From assembly GCF_964340395.1 (NCBI RefSeq), contig NC_135568.1:16759276-16769275 (forward strand): 10,000 nucleotides of DNA, written 5' to 3'. The notes under the pieces are model-generated. The model was not told the origin of the DNA and made no database searches. It worked only from the letters and a program-made list of their open reading frames with translations. A program made the position numbers and the translations under genes. This stretch comes from Glandiceps talaboti (lineage: Eukaryota; Hemichordata; Enteropneusta; Spengelidae). This document shows positions 1 to 6,998 of the stretch, piece by piece (the first letter of the stretch is position 1; the number at the start of each line of letters is the position of its first letter).

Positions 1-37
1 CAGCATATTAGAAGTTTCTCACAGTATTTATACTTAA

Positions 38-63
38 GGCCAGAAAGAAAAAAGCTGTTCAAC
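38..63 (+). repeat. Left terminal inverted repeat of the Harbinger-like element
   Basis: This 26-bp end pairs with 946-968. Both start GGCCAG and end AAGCTGTTCAAC. The arms differ only in the A-rich spacer: the left has three A's, a G and six A's, while the right has seven A's. TAA precedes it at 35-37. Confidence 0.8.
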
Positions 64-945
64 GGGCAACATAACCCGACACATTGGGTAGATAGGTAGA
101 TTTTTTTTCAAAGGATGTAAAAACAAACCACATGTAATGATGGCAAAACATTTGAACTTGAGTTTACATTGTACTTATTCATTCATTTTGATTTTATCTC
201 TTGCAATTTGTCTGTATGGCAATTGATTTCCATCAGCTCTAGTTAGGAAATGTGCACAATTTACGGTTAAACAAATTTTGTAGCTCCTCTCAAAATATGT
301 TAAGACCCGCTAAATAAAACTCCAGAATTATTTTAGCCACTCCTTCTGTCACCTACACTATAGAGGAGATATAAAATTATATATGGTAGCACAGGTACAA
401 TGATGCATTAAAAATAAGTGATAATCAACTACAATAACAGTCCAAATGATATTACTTGACAAAGGATGTGCATTTTACATGGATACTTGTAAGGAGATGT
501 CTCATAATTAGCTCTGACCTATGAAGGGAGGTACTTAGTCAGCCACCTTCCATCTTCCAATTTGATTCCAAAAAAATCATGAATAAAGAAAGAGTAAAAC
601 ATTTGAAGACTTGTAGACTATCAGACTTTTGATGGCCCAATGACTGCCCTTACCATGGTCATAAAGATTTGCTCATTTCGTTTAGTGAATATTGGATATG
701 CAACAGTTTAATTTTATCTCAATTCATGCTTGTATGCATCATCAGAGCCAGGTAAACCACTGATAGTACATAATTTGAAATTGACTCAAATGTATATTGT
801 TACATGAACTATTCAGAAAATATAAAGAAATTCCCTTAATTTTGAAACAAAGTGTACATTCACTGACATGCAAAGCCAGCATGGGGATATTTTGCCCATC
901 ACCAAAAAAAAATTGAAATGCCAAAAATATGGGTAGGTAGGGCCA

Positions 946-968
946 GTTGAACAGCTTTTTTTCTGGCC
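946..968 (-). repeat. Right terminal inverted repeat of the Harbinger-like element
   Basis: This is the reverse complement of 38-63 apart from a 3-bp difference in the A-rich spacer. TAA follows at 969-971. Just inside, GGCCAG at 941-946 is the inverse of the terminal CTGGCC at 963-968, so this end could also fold on itself. Confidence 0.8.
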
Positions 969-971
969 TAA

Positions 972-1408
972 CAGTCGTTTGCAGTTACCTGACTATTGGA
1001 TACAATTTATAAACGTAAAATTTTGTATACGTATCAATACATGTAAAGGAATTCCCTACTACTGTTCTAACAATGTCAGGAGACAAATTATAATGTTATA
1101 GAAAGTATATGCATCAACATTAACATTGGACTAGAATAGTTTAAGTGAAACGTTTTGTAAGTATTATCACTTGAATAAAATCCTTTATAACTTTGCTTGT
1201 GCCATTTTGATTACAGTTAACCATTTACCGCTGTATGAGGAGACACGAAGTTTTAGCCTTTGTGTTCCCCTCATGGGACATTAAGTCAGGTATATTTGTT
1301 ATGTCTTGTGAGGTTATCTGTCTCTAGCGTTGTCGCAAATGGTGACCTTAACGTTGAGATTTTGATTCCCTGTTGGACTATACATGAGGGAGTGGCGAAA
1401 TGGTACCC
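972..1408. other. Intergenic flank without a recognisable gene
   Basis: No coding region, RNA gene or known repeat is recognisable here. The only structure noted is an imperfect inverted repeat: ATGAGGAGACACGAAG at 1235-1250 against TTGTGTTCCCCTCAT at 1260-1274, with a 9-nt spacer. The right edge is the LINE integration site. A frame open from about 1260 runs across the insertion junction into the LINE, so it is not a gene. Confidence 0.6.
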
Positions 1409-1422
1409 AAACTCAATATTCA
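1409..1422 (+). repeat. Target-site duplication of the LINE, 5' copy
   Basis: AAACTCAATATTCA occurs here and again at 6468-6481, directly after the A-tail. The three leading A's of the 3' copy cannot be separated from the tail, so the duplication is 11 to 14 bp. The implied first nick on the minus strand is GAGTTT/GGG, leaving a T-rich 3' end that can anneal to poly(A), as expected for target-primed reverse transcription. Confidence 0.92.
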
Positions 1423-1639
1423 CAAGAGGGCGCTCTGTTCTGTAATCTAAGGAAGCAGTCATCAGATCGCTCTAGTTTTTCCGACACTTTTTCACAGTTG
1501 TAAGTGAAATTTACTTCGTAAGAGTTGTTATATGTATCGTAGAACTGTTTCTCTTGTTTACTGAGGCCTAATTGACTACATTTGGCGGTCAGAAGACGAT
1601 AATTAGTTTCATTTGGATTTGACGTGTTGTCGTGCAGCA
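1423..1639 (+). promoter_or_regulatory. LINE 5' UTR, presumed internal promoter
   Basis: This 217-bp leader lies between the target-site duplication and the ORF1 ATG. LINEs of this kind carry an internal promoter here by family knowledge, but I see no clear core motif. It opens with a near-palindrome, AGAGGGCGCTCT (1425-1436, one mismatched pair), which could be part of the true 5' end signal. One short upstream ORF of ten codons plus stop runs from ATG at 1532 to TGA at 1564, before the ORF1 start. It could lower ORF1 translation, but its sequence suggests no function. Confidence 0.6.
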
Positions 1640-2767
1640 ATGGCGCAGGCTACATTCGCCCAGGTGGTGTCAAACAAGCAGAATTCCACCTCGGATGACG
1701 AACACAAGCCGCCTGTTTTGCCTGTCTTCCTGAAACAGTCTGATGTAATACCAATTGGCAGTATGCAATGGCTTCACGGTGAGGAAATTATAAGTGCGAT
1801 TGCAGAAGTAATAACAATGCAAAGTTTAGAAGGTTTACAGAGAATAAGAGGCTTGTGGAGAATCTATCTGAACGATCAAGCAGATAGAACAATACTTGTT
1901 CAACACGGGCTTAATCTACGAGGTAAAGCAATCGAACTTTGGGATAAAAATCCGTACCGAAGAGAAGTTAATGAGAACTGGGTAAGATTAGTTATCAAAG
2001 ATATACCCCTTTCTGTTGATGACGGTGTTATCGTCGACAAGCTCGGCATTGCAGGATGCAAAGTGAAAACAGACATAACACGGTTAAAATGGAGGCTAAA
2101 TGGAAAACTAACGGATATATTTAATGGTGACAGAGATGTCTTTATTGAAAAGCCAACGAATCAGTTGCCTAGCATTCTTAAAGTCGGAATATTCTCGGCA
2201 AAGATAGTGTGTCGGCAACTTCAAGATATTGCAAATAAGCAAATTACATGCAACAACTGTCTAGAAGTAGGCCACAGCAGGCAAGTGTGTACCAAGCCAT
2301 TGAAATGCAAGAAATGTAATGGTGAGGGACATATGGCGATGGAATGTGTCAAGGTAAATGAAGGAAAGAAAGCGGTGAAAGAAGCACAGCTGCCTTCAAT
2401 GTCAGATATGGAGATCGGAGACGGGTCGTTAGCAACAACATCGAAGGCAGGAGTAAAAGAAGACCGGAAAGCTCAAACTTCGATAATGACCTACCTCCGA
2501 GACAGTAAGGAAATACAGCAAAGACGAGGAATGCAGAAAGAAGAGACGACGATATTGAGTGAAGAGAATGAGACGGAATGTGGAGATAGTGAAGCGACCG
2601 AAACAGACGACAGCATTTGTCAACAGTACAACACCACAAAGGAAAAAGTGTCGGACTTATCACCAGAATCTCCGACGATACTGTCGGTACATCATAGCGG
2701 TGACTCAAGACGGAAGAAGAAAAGAAAGAGAAAATGTCGAAATAAGTCCGGCTCCAAATATCGCTAA
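1640..2767 (+). CDS. LINE ORF1 protein, gag-like RNA-binding with two CCHC zinc knuckles
   Basis: A 375-residue protein expected to bind the element's RNA and form the ribonucleoprotein used in retrotransposition. The clear landmarks are two tandem zinc knuckles of form C-x2-C-x4-H-x4-C: C204, C207, H212, C217 and C223, C226, H231, C236. Residues about 50-110 (with GLWRIYL at 71-77) and 113-195 (VRLVIKDIP at 115-123, DVFIE further on) look like two diverged RRM-type folds, as in Tx1-type ORF1 proteins; this is inferred from pattern only. The region after the knuckles is acidic and low in complexity. The tail (about 357-375) is strongly basic, RRKKKRKRK, and could serve as a nuclear localisation signal or bind RNA. 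I chose the ATG at 1640 because it has G at -3 and G at +4; the frame opens upstream only with a TTG at 1613. The stop overlaps the ORF2 start. Confidence 0.93.
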   Translation: MAQATFAQVVSNKQNSTSDDEHKPPVLPVFLKQSDVIPIGSMQWLHGEEIISAIAEVITMQSLEGLQRIRGLWRIYLNDQADRTILVQHGLNLRGKAIELWDKNPYRREVNENWVRLVIKDIPLSVDDGVIVDKLGIAGCKVKTDITRLKWRLNGKLTDIFNGDRDVFIEKPTNQLPSILKVGIFSAKIVCRQLQDIANKQITCNNCLEVGHSRQVCTKPLKCKKCNGEGHMAMECVKVNEGKKAVKEAQLPSMSDMEIGDGSLATTSKAGVKEDRKAQTSIMTYLRDSKEIQQRRGMQKEETTILSEENETECGDSEATETDDSICQQYNTTKEKVSDLSPESPTILSVHHSGDSRRKKKRKRKCRNKSGSKYR

Positions 2768-2770
2768 TGA
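2765..2770 (+). promoter_or_regulatory. TAATGA stop-start overlap coupling ORF1 to ORF2
   Basis: The ORF1 stop TAA (2765-2767) shares its last A with the ORF2 start ATG (2767-2769), so ORF2 lies in a different frame and begins where ORF1 ends. The same UAAUGA arrangement is known from the silkworm SART1 element, where ORF2 is made as a separate protein by termination-reinitiation and needs the overlap plus downstream RNA structure. Use of that mechanism here is inferred from the arrangement. Confidence 0.75.
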
Positions 2771-5700
2771 ACAATTTCAAGATTTTAACCCTGAACACCA
2801 GGGGTTTGAACGATAGAAATAAGAGAAAGTGTGTACAGCAATGGATCAAACATCAAAAAGCTAACATTGTAGTTTTACAAGAAGTTCATATTGAGAATAT
2901 TAATGCCGTGAGATGGGGGTTAAATATGAGTGGGAAAATTTATTATTCGAAAGGGGATTGCTATTCCAGGGGAACAGCAATTTGGATTGATAACCATTTA
3001 AGTTTTAAAGTTGAAAATGTTACAGTTGATGACGATGGGAGAATTGTAATCGTTAATGGTCATCAAGACACTTTAAAACTGTCAATTTGTGCGGTTTATG
3101 CACCGAATAATGTAAATGAAAGAAAAGAATTTTTCAATAAGTTGAGTAAGCTCCTTGAGGAGAAGTGTACATATGAAAATATTGTGATTGCCGGGGACTT
3201 TAACTGTGCAATGAATAACCACATAGACAGGTTACCCAGCAGGAAAAATCAGAATGACAGTTCTGTTAATGCATTACGTAATATTGTCAGCCAGTTTCAG
3301 CTCGTAGATACTTGGAGGAATTACCACCCAGACAATAGACAATTTACATGGCGCAGACTTCAACCATCGCCAATTCACAGTCGAATTGATTATATATTCA
3401 TGTCTAAACATCTGTTGTCTAAAGTGAGTAAAGTCGATATCAGACCAGCCGTAAAGACAGATCACATGGCAGTTTTTGTAGAAATAAAAGCACAGTCGGA
3501 AAAAAGAGGGCCAGGAGTATGGAAATTTAATAACAAGCTACTACAAAGAGACAACTTCATAAATAGTGTAAAGAAAATAATTCGAGATTTCAAGCAGAAA
3601 GTTTTCAAAGACAAGAGAACACATTGGGACATGCTCAAAAAAAGTATTAAAGAATATACACTAGGGACAACAAGAAACGCTACAAAGAACTGTAATAATG
3701 ACATTTTGAAGCTTGAAAGGCGAATACGTGAACAGGAAAAGGAAATGATACAAAATCCAACAGACGACAATATACAGAATTATGCGAAAACCAAACAGGA
3801 GCTAAATGACATATACGAAGTACTAGCAGCGGGAGCACAGATACGGTCACGAGCAAAGTGGATAGAAAAGGGTGAAAGAAGTACAAAATACTTCCTCAGC
3901 TTGGAAAAGCACAATGCCGTAAAGAAAGAAATGAAAGAAGTTTTAAATGAAGAAGGCAAAAAAGTCACAGATACAAAAGATGTGTTAAATACGCAAAAGA
4001 AATTTTACCAAAAACTCTACCAACAAAAAGAAACGGAAATGAATTTACGCGTTTTTCTTGGCAATACTCCGATTCCTCAGCTAACTGAAACAGACAAAGG
4101 TATCTGCAATGGTTTATTGACAGAGAATGAGTGTTTTGCGGCGTTGAAAAAAATGGCGGGAAACAAATCTCCGGGCACTGATGGATTAACTACAGAATTT
4201 TATCGCTTCTTTTGGAATGATTTGAAATCTTTGCTCGTCGCCTCCCTAAATGAAGCTTGGGAAGTTGGTGAGCTGTCAGTATCTCAAAGGAGAGGAATGA
4301 TCTCCTTATTGTTTAAAAAAGGAGCAGAAAATGACCTGAATAACTGGAGACCTGTTACTCTGTTGAATATTGACTATAAGATCGCAACTAAAGCCTTGTC
4401 GAACAGACTAAAGCAAGTGCTGCCCTCGATCATTCACAGCGATCAGACTGGTTATTTGAAGGGCAGGTATCTTGGCGAAAATATTCGACTGATATCTGAT
4501 ATCCTTCATTTTACTAAGAAGAGAAAGATGAAGGGTGCCATTTTATTTGTAGATTACAATAAAGCGTTTGACAGTGTAAATTGGGATTTTATGTTTCAAG
4601 TGTTGGAAAAATTTAATTTTGATACAAGCTTTATACAGTGGATCAAAACACTTTACATGAATATTACAAGTAGTATTAGTTATAAGGGTTGGAATACGGA
4701 TTATTTTTCACTTCAGAGAGGGGTACGACAGGGTTGCCCACTCTCCGCATTGTTGTTTTTACTTGTAATAGAGGTACTTGCATGTAAGATTCGACATGAC
4801 AGGTTAATTAAGGGTATAAAGCTACCAAATGATAGTAATGCAAAAATATCCCTGCTGGCGGATGACACTACAATTTTTGTTGAGGACAAGGGGTCTGTTG
4901 ATGAAGTGCTAAAAGTAATGAGTGATTTTAATAAGTGTAGTGGGTTGCAGATGAACGCTAATAAAACAAAAGCAATGTGGATTGGGATAGATAGGGAGTG
5001 TACCGAAAGGATTGGGGACATTACATGGACAAACGAACCTATTAAGACGTTGGGTGTATACTTTGGTTATGATATTGATAAATGTCTGACTTTGAATTGG
5101 GAAGGAAAAATTAAGAAACTAGAAAGGACGCTTAATAGCTGGGCAAGGAGAGATCTCACCATTTATGGTCGAGTGTTAATTGTTAAAGTGTTGGCAATAT
5201 CTCAAATACAGTTTTTGGCTACAGTGATTGGTATACCCGATGTAGTCAGGGTGAAAATACAGACGCTTATTGACAATTTCACAAAAAGAAGACGTCCTTT
5301 TAAAACTCGTATCCTCGAGTGCTCTTATGACAAAGGTGGTATTAAGTATGTGAATCTCACTAATCATTTGAAAGCTATTTGGGCAATGTGGGTAAAACGG
5401 CTTATAATGGGAAAAGGGAAAACCTGGACTGCGATCCCATGGATGTATTTTCAGCTTGACCGTTTGACGGACGTATTCCATCAAAATAATGAATGGAAAA
5501 AACTGCACAGTAATATACAGACACAATTACCTTTCTTTTATGTAAATGTTTTGAACTCCTGGTTTGTAGTTAGTCATAGAGTTTTGGGTAAGACATTTTT
5601 ACGCAATTGGTCGGCTAGATACAGAATATTTTATAATTCTTGTGAAACCGATCTGGACACAGAATATGGTATTTGGAGAAACTCTGAATTTATACCCCTG

Positions 5701-6327
5701 GCAAGAATTTCGTCAAGATTGGTACGTCAGCTGCTTTTAAATGACTCTCAACACATTGATAAGTTACAGAAATGGTTTTTGTCCCTTCATGTAGGTCATT
5801 TGCATAACAATGTCAATACTGACCTTGTATGGAAAAGTATGTACACATTAACTAGAGAACTGAAACTGCGTGAATTCCAATGGAAACTGCTTCATCGCAT
5901 CATACCTTGTAACAAGTACTTATTTTATTGGAAGAAAGTCGATTTTATGACATGTAAATTTTGCGCAAATGTTGAATCTTTAGAACACAGATACCTTGAG
6001 TGTGATCAAGTAAGAGATATGTGGCATCGAATCTCAGCAGCGTTGACGCACTATTTGCATAAGAATGTACAGTTATCAAGCACAGATATAATTTTCAACT
6101 GTCAATTTAAAGAATTTGGAGATATATTTACAGATGAAGAAGGCGTTGTTAAGCTTTTGGTATTAATAGGGAAATGGTCTATTCATAAGTATTGGACATC
6201 TGAAACAACTATTCCTTTGATTCGCATGTTGAAGCTTGAATTTAACTCGAGGTATAAAATTGAGAAAGAAATGAATGCAAATGTAAGAAAGCTGGAGGCG
6301 TTTGAGAGACTGTTAAATCTTATTTAA
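2767..6327 (+). CDS. LINE ORF2 polyprotein: APE endonuclease, reverse transcriptase, C-terminal CCHC motif
   Basis: A 1,186-residue enzyme that nicks target DNA and reverse-transcribes the element RNA from the nick. The endonuclease spans about 1-240, with the family residues N10 (LNTRGL), E39 (LQEVH), YAPN at 111-114, D144 and N146 (GDFN), SRIDY at 205-209, and D232-H233 (TDH). A linker follows with RSRAKWIEKGERSTKYF (360-376), common in L1/Tx1 proteins. The reverse transcriptase spans about 440-770: KSPGTDG 467-473, NWRPVTLLN 526-534, DQTGY 559-563, FVDYNKAFD 594-602 (catalytic D596), RQGCPLS 654-660, LLADD 696-700 (catalytic D699, D700), SGLQMNANKTK 725-735 and LGVYF 762-766. The C-terminal region holds C1063-x2-C1066-x7-H1074-x4-C1079, the LINE zinc-finger-like motif. 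No frameshift or stop interrupts it and no recognised key residue is missing. There is no RNase H domain that I can see, as expected for L1-group elements. The start is fixed by overlap with the ORF1 stop. Confidence 0.97.
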   Translation: MNNFKILTLNTRGLNDRNKRKCVQQWIKHQKANIVVLQEVHIENINAVRWGLNMSGKIYYSKGDCYSRGTAIWIDNHLSFKVENVTVDDDGRIVIVNGHQDTLKLSICAVYAPNNVNERKEFFNKLSKLLEEKCTYENIVIAGDFNCAMNNHIDRLPSRKNQNDSSVNALRNIVSQFQLVDTWRNYHPDNRQFTWRRLQPSPIHSRIDYIFMSKHLLSKVSKVDIRPAVKTDHMAVFVEIKAQSEKRGPGVWKFNNKLLQRDNFINSVKKIIRDFKQKVFKDKRTHWDMLKKSIKEYTLGTTRNATKNCNNDILKLERRIREQEKEMIQNPTDDNIQNYAKTKQELNDIYEVLAAGAQIRSRAKWIEKGERSTKYFLSLEKHNAVKKEMKEVLNEEGKKVTDTKDVLNTQKKFYQKLYQQKETEMNLRVFLGNTPIPQLTETDKGICNGLLTENECFAALKKMAGNKSPGTDGLTTEFYRFFWNDLKSLLVASLNEAWEVGELSVSQRRGMISLLFKKGAENDLNNWRPVTLLNIDYKIATKALSNRLKQVLPSIIHSDQTGYLKGRYLGENIRLISDILHFTKKRKMKGAILFVDYNKAFDSVNWDFMFQVLEKFNFDTSFIQWIKTLYMNITSSISYKGWNTDYFSLQRGVRQGCPLSALLFLLVIEVLACKIRHDRLIKGIKLPNDSNAKISLLADDTTIFVEDKGSVDEVLKVMSDFNKCSGLQMNANKTKAMWIGIDRECTERIGDITWTNEPIKTLGVYFGYDIDKCLTLNWEGKIKKLERTLNSWARRDLTIYGRVLIVKVLAISQIQFLATVIGIPDVVRVKIQTLIDNFTKRRRPFKTRILECSYDKGGIKYVNLTNHLKAIWAMWVKRLIMGKGKTWTAIPWMYFQLDRLTDVFHQNNEWKKLHSNIQTQLPFFYVNVLNSWFVVSHRVLGKTFLRNWSARYRIFYNSCETDLDTEYGIWRNSEFIPLARISSRLVRQLLLNDSQHIDKLQKWFLSLHVGHLHNNVNTDLVWKSMYTLTRELKLREFQWKLLHRIIPCNKYLFYWKKVDFMTCKFCANVESLEHRYLECDQVRDMWHRISAALTHYLHKNVQLSSTDIIFNCQFKEFGDIFTDEEGVVKLLVLIGKWSIHKYWTSETTIPLIRMLKLEFNSRYKIEKEMNANVRKLEAFERLLNLI
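2787..2806 (+). promoter_or_regulatory. Potential RNA hairpin downstream of the stop-start codon
   Basis: AACCCTG (2787-2793) can pair with CAGGGGTT (2799-2806) across a 5-nt loop, with one bulged G. It starts about 20 nt after the TAATGA. It could slow or hold a terminating ribosome, as the downstream structure does in SART1. The stem is short and lies inside ORF2 codons, so chance is possible. Confidence 0.35.
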
Positions 6328-6441
6328 TACTTGCTCCTGCATCTTTTTTTTTTCATTTGACATGTATTGATTTGCAAGTAAGACATTGTATCATTTACCC
6401 ACTGGAATCAATTATTAATAATAATAATAATAATAAAAGAC

Positions 6442-6470
<29 letters not shown>
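6328..6470 (+). other. LINE 3' UTR, polyadenylation signal and A-tail
   Basis: After the ORF2 stop there are about 88 nt of AT-rich sequence with a T-run near 6345. Seven TAA units follow (6416-6436), then AATAAA at 6432-6437, then 29 uninterrupted A's (6442-6470). The signal overlaps the last TAA units, so the microsatellite and the polyadenylation signal are one structure. The uninterrupted tail suggests little time since insertion. Confidence 0.85.
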
Positions 6471-6473
<3 letters not shown>

Positions 6474-6481
6474 AATATTCA
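6468..6481 (+). repeat. Target-site duplication of the LINE, 3' copy
   Basis: An identical copy of 1409-1422 placed immediately after the poly(A) run. The absence of any mismatch between the two copies points to a recent insertion. Removing the element and one copy gives an empty site reading GGTACCC-AAACTCAATATTCA-TGGCTATG. Confidence 0.92.
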
Positions 6482-6838
6482 TGGCTATGATTATCACAAT
6501 ATAAGAGCAACGGCTCTCTGAATCGACTTGGTCCAAAATCAAGAAGTAATTAGATGTGCGTTCAAAATATTACAAAGCTATGATTTGTTCCGTATCTATA
6601 TCTTTAATTCTGTTAACATGGCAATGTTTTGGTTATATACTCCAACAGTTTTTCACCTCATACAGAGTCTATTGACCTGTCAACGATTATAAGTATGGTG
6701 TAATGTTTGTCCATTAACATTAGAGACCGCCTTCGTTCTGGACGCCATGTCTCCAAATTATTCAACTTTAGCCTAATTCCTACACAGTGTCATTCCGAGA
6801 TAATACATTATGGATCAATACATTAATGTATATTACAT

Positions 6839-6868
6839 CCCCCCTCCCACCCATCCACCCACCCATCC
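6839..6868 (-). repeat. C-rich tract; minus strand matches the G-quadruplex pattern
   Basis: The plus strand has C-runs at 6839-6844, 6846-6848, 6850-6852, 6858-6860 and 6862-6864, separated by 1, 1, 5 and 1 bases. Read on the minus strand this gives five G-runs of three or more with loops of one to five bases, which meets the usual G3N1-7 quadruplex rule. It lies just after a 14-bp palindrome, ATACATTAATGTAT (6818-6831). Confidence 0.7.
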
Positions 6869-6953
6869 TTCATATTTTGTGTGACTATATACGATCTTAA
6901 TTATACCATGCTTTCTATAGCAAATCAAATTACAACATTAAATATACTACTAC

Positions 6954-6954
<1 letters not shown>

Positions 6955-6996
<42 letters not shown>
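6955..6996 (+). repeat. (GTT)14 trinucleotide microsatellite
   Basis: Fourteen perfect GTT units, preceded by a short TAC/ACT-type run. The lack of interruption suggests it is likely to be length-variable between individuals. Confidence 0.97.

Positions 6997-6998
<2 letters not shown>

Larger units (their letters stand above)
38..968. mobile_element. Non-autonomous TIR DNA transposon, PIF/Harbinger-like (copy 1)
   Basis: A 931-bp element bounded by inverted ends. The left end starts GGCCAGAAAG and continues to AAGCTGTTCAAC; the right end reads GTTGAACAGC and finishes TTCTGGCC. TAA lies directly outside both ends (35-37 and 969-971), as expected for a 3-bp target-site duplication. PIF/Harbinger transposons typically duplicate TWA, so that superfamily is the best inference, but no transposase is encoded. 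The longest open frame inside is about 60 codons and resembles no transposase I know, so the element would have been moved by a partner elsewhere. The interior is AT-rich. A shorter relative lies at 9404-9865 in the same orientation, which independently supports a dispersed repeat family. The boundaries are well supported; the superfamily is less certain. Confidence 0.75.
1423..6470 (+). mobile_element. Full-length non-LTR retrotransposon (LINE), L1/Tx1-like
   Basis: A 5,048-bp element containing a 5' UTR, ORF1 with two CCHC zinc knuckles, ORF2 with an N-terminal APE-type endonuclease and a central reverse transcriptase, a short 3' UTR and an A-tail of 29. A target-site duplication flanks it exactly. 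The domain order, the KSPGTDG and NWRPVTLLN reverse transcriptase blocks, and the ORF2 C-terminal CCHC motif fit the L1/Tx1 group. The variable, non-rDNA-like target and the poly(A) tail also fit this group rather than R2-type elements. Tx1 rather than L1 proper is an inference that needs a reverse transcriptase tree. Both ORFs are uninterrupted, so the copy looks young and potentially competent. Confidence 0.95.

Noticed and set aside
34-37. TTAA at the left end of the MITE, suggesting piggyBac
   Set aside because: The right end is followed by TAA and preceded by C, giving CTAA rather than TTAA. A 3-bp TAA duplication fits both sides.
1260-1445. 61-codon plus-strand open frame
   Set aside because: It crosses the LINE insertion junction at 1422/1423, so it cannot be an ancestral gene, and it resembles nothing known.
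1423-1520. HDV-like self-cleaving ribozyme at the LINE 5' end, as in R2 and L1Tc
   Set aside because: I could not trace the required nested pseudoknot pairing by eye. A covariance-model search would be needed.
1613-1639. Nine-codon upstream extension of ORF1
   Set aside because: It begins with TTG, not ATG. The ATG at 1640 has a good context and is the first ATG in this frame.
2349-2849. 166-codon minus-strand open frame opposite the end of ORF1
   Set aside because: Its hydrophobic, Ser/Leu/Phe-rich composition is what the antisense of Lys/Glu-rich codons gives, and it spans the ORF1-ORF2 junction. No domain is recognisable.
5176-5526. 116-codon minus-strand open frame inside ORF2
   Set aside because: It lies wholly within the conserved ORF2 coding region and is a shadow of it.
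6442-6470. A-run as an independent mononucleotide repeat
   Set aside because: Its position between AATAAA and the target-site duplication shows it is the LINE tail.
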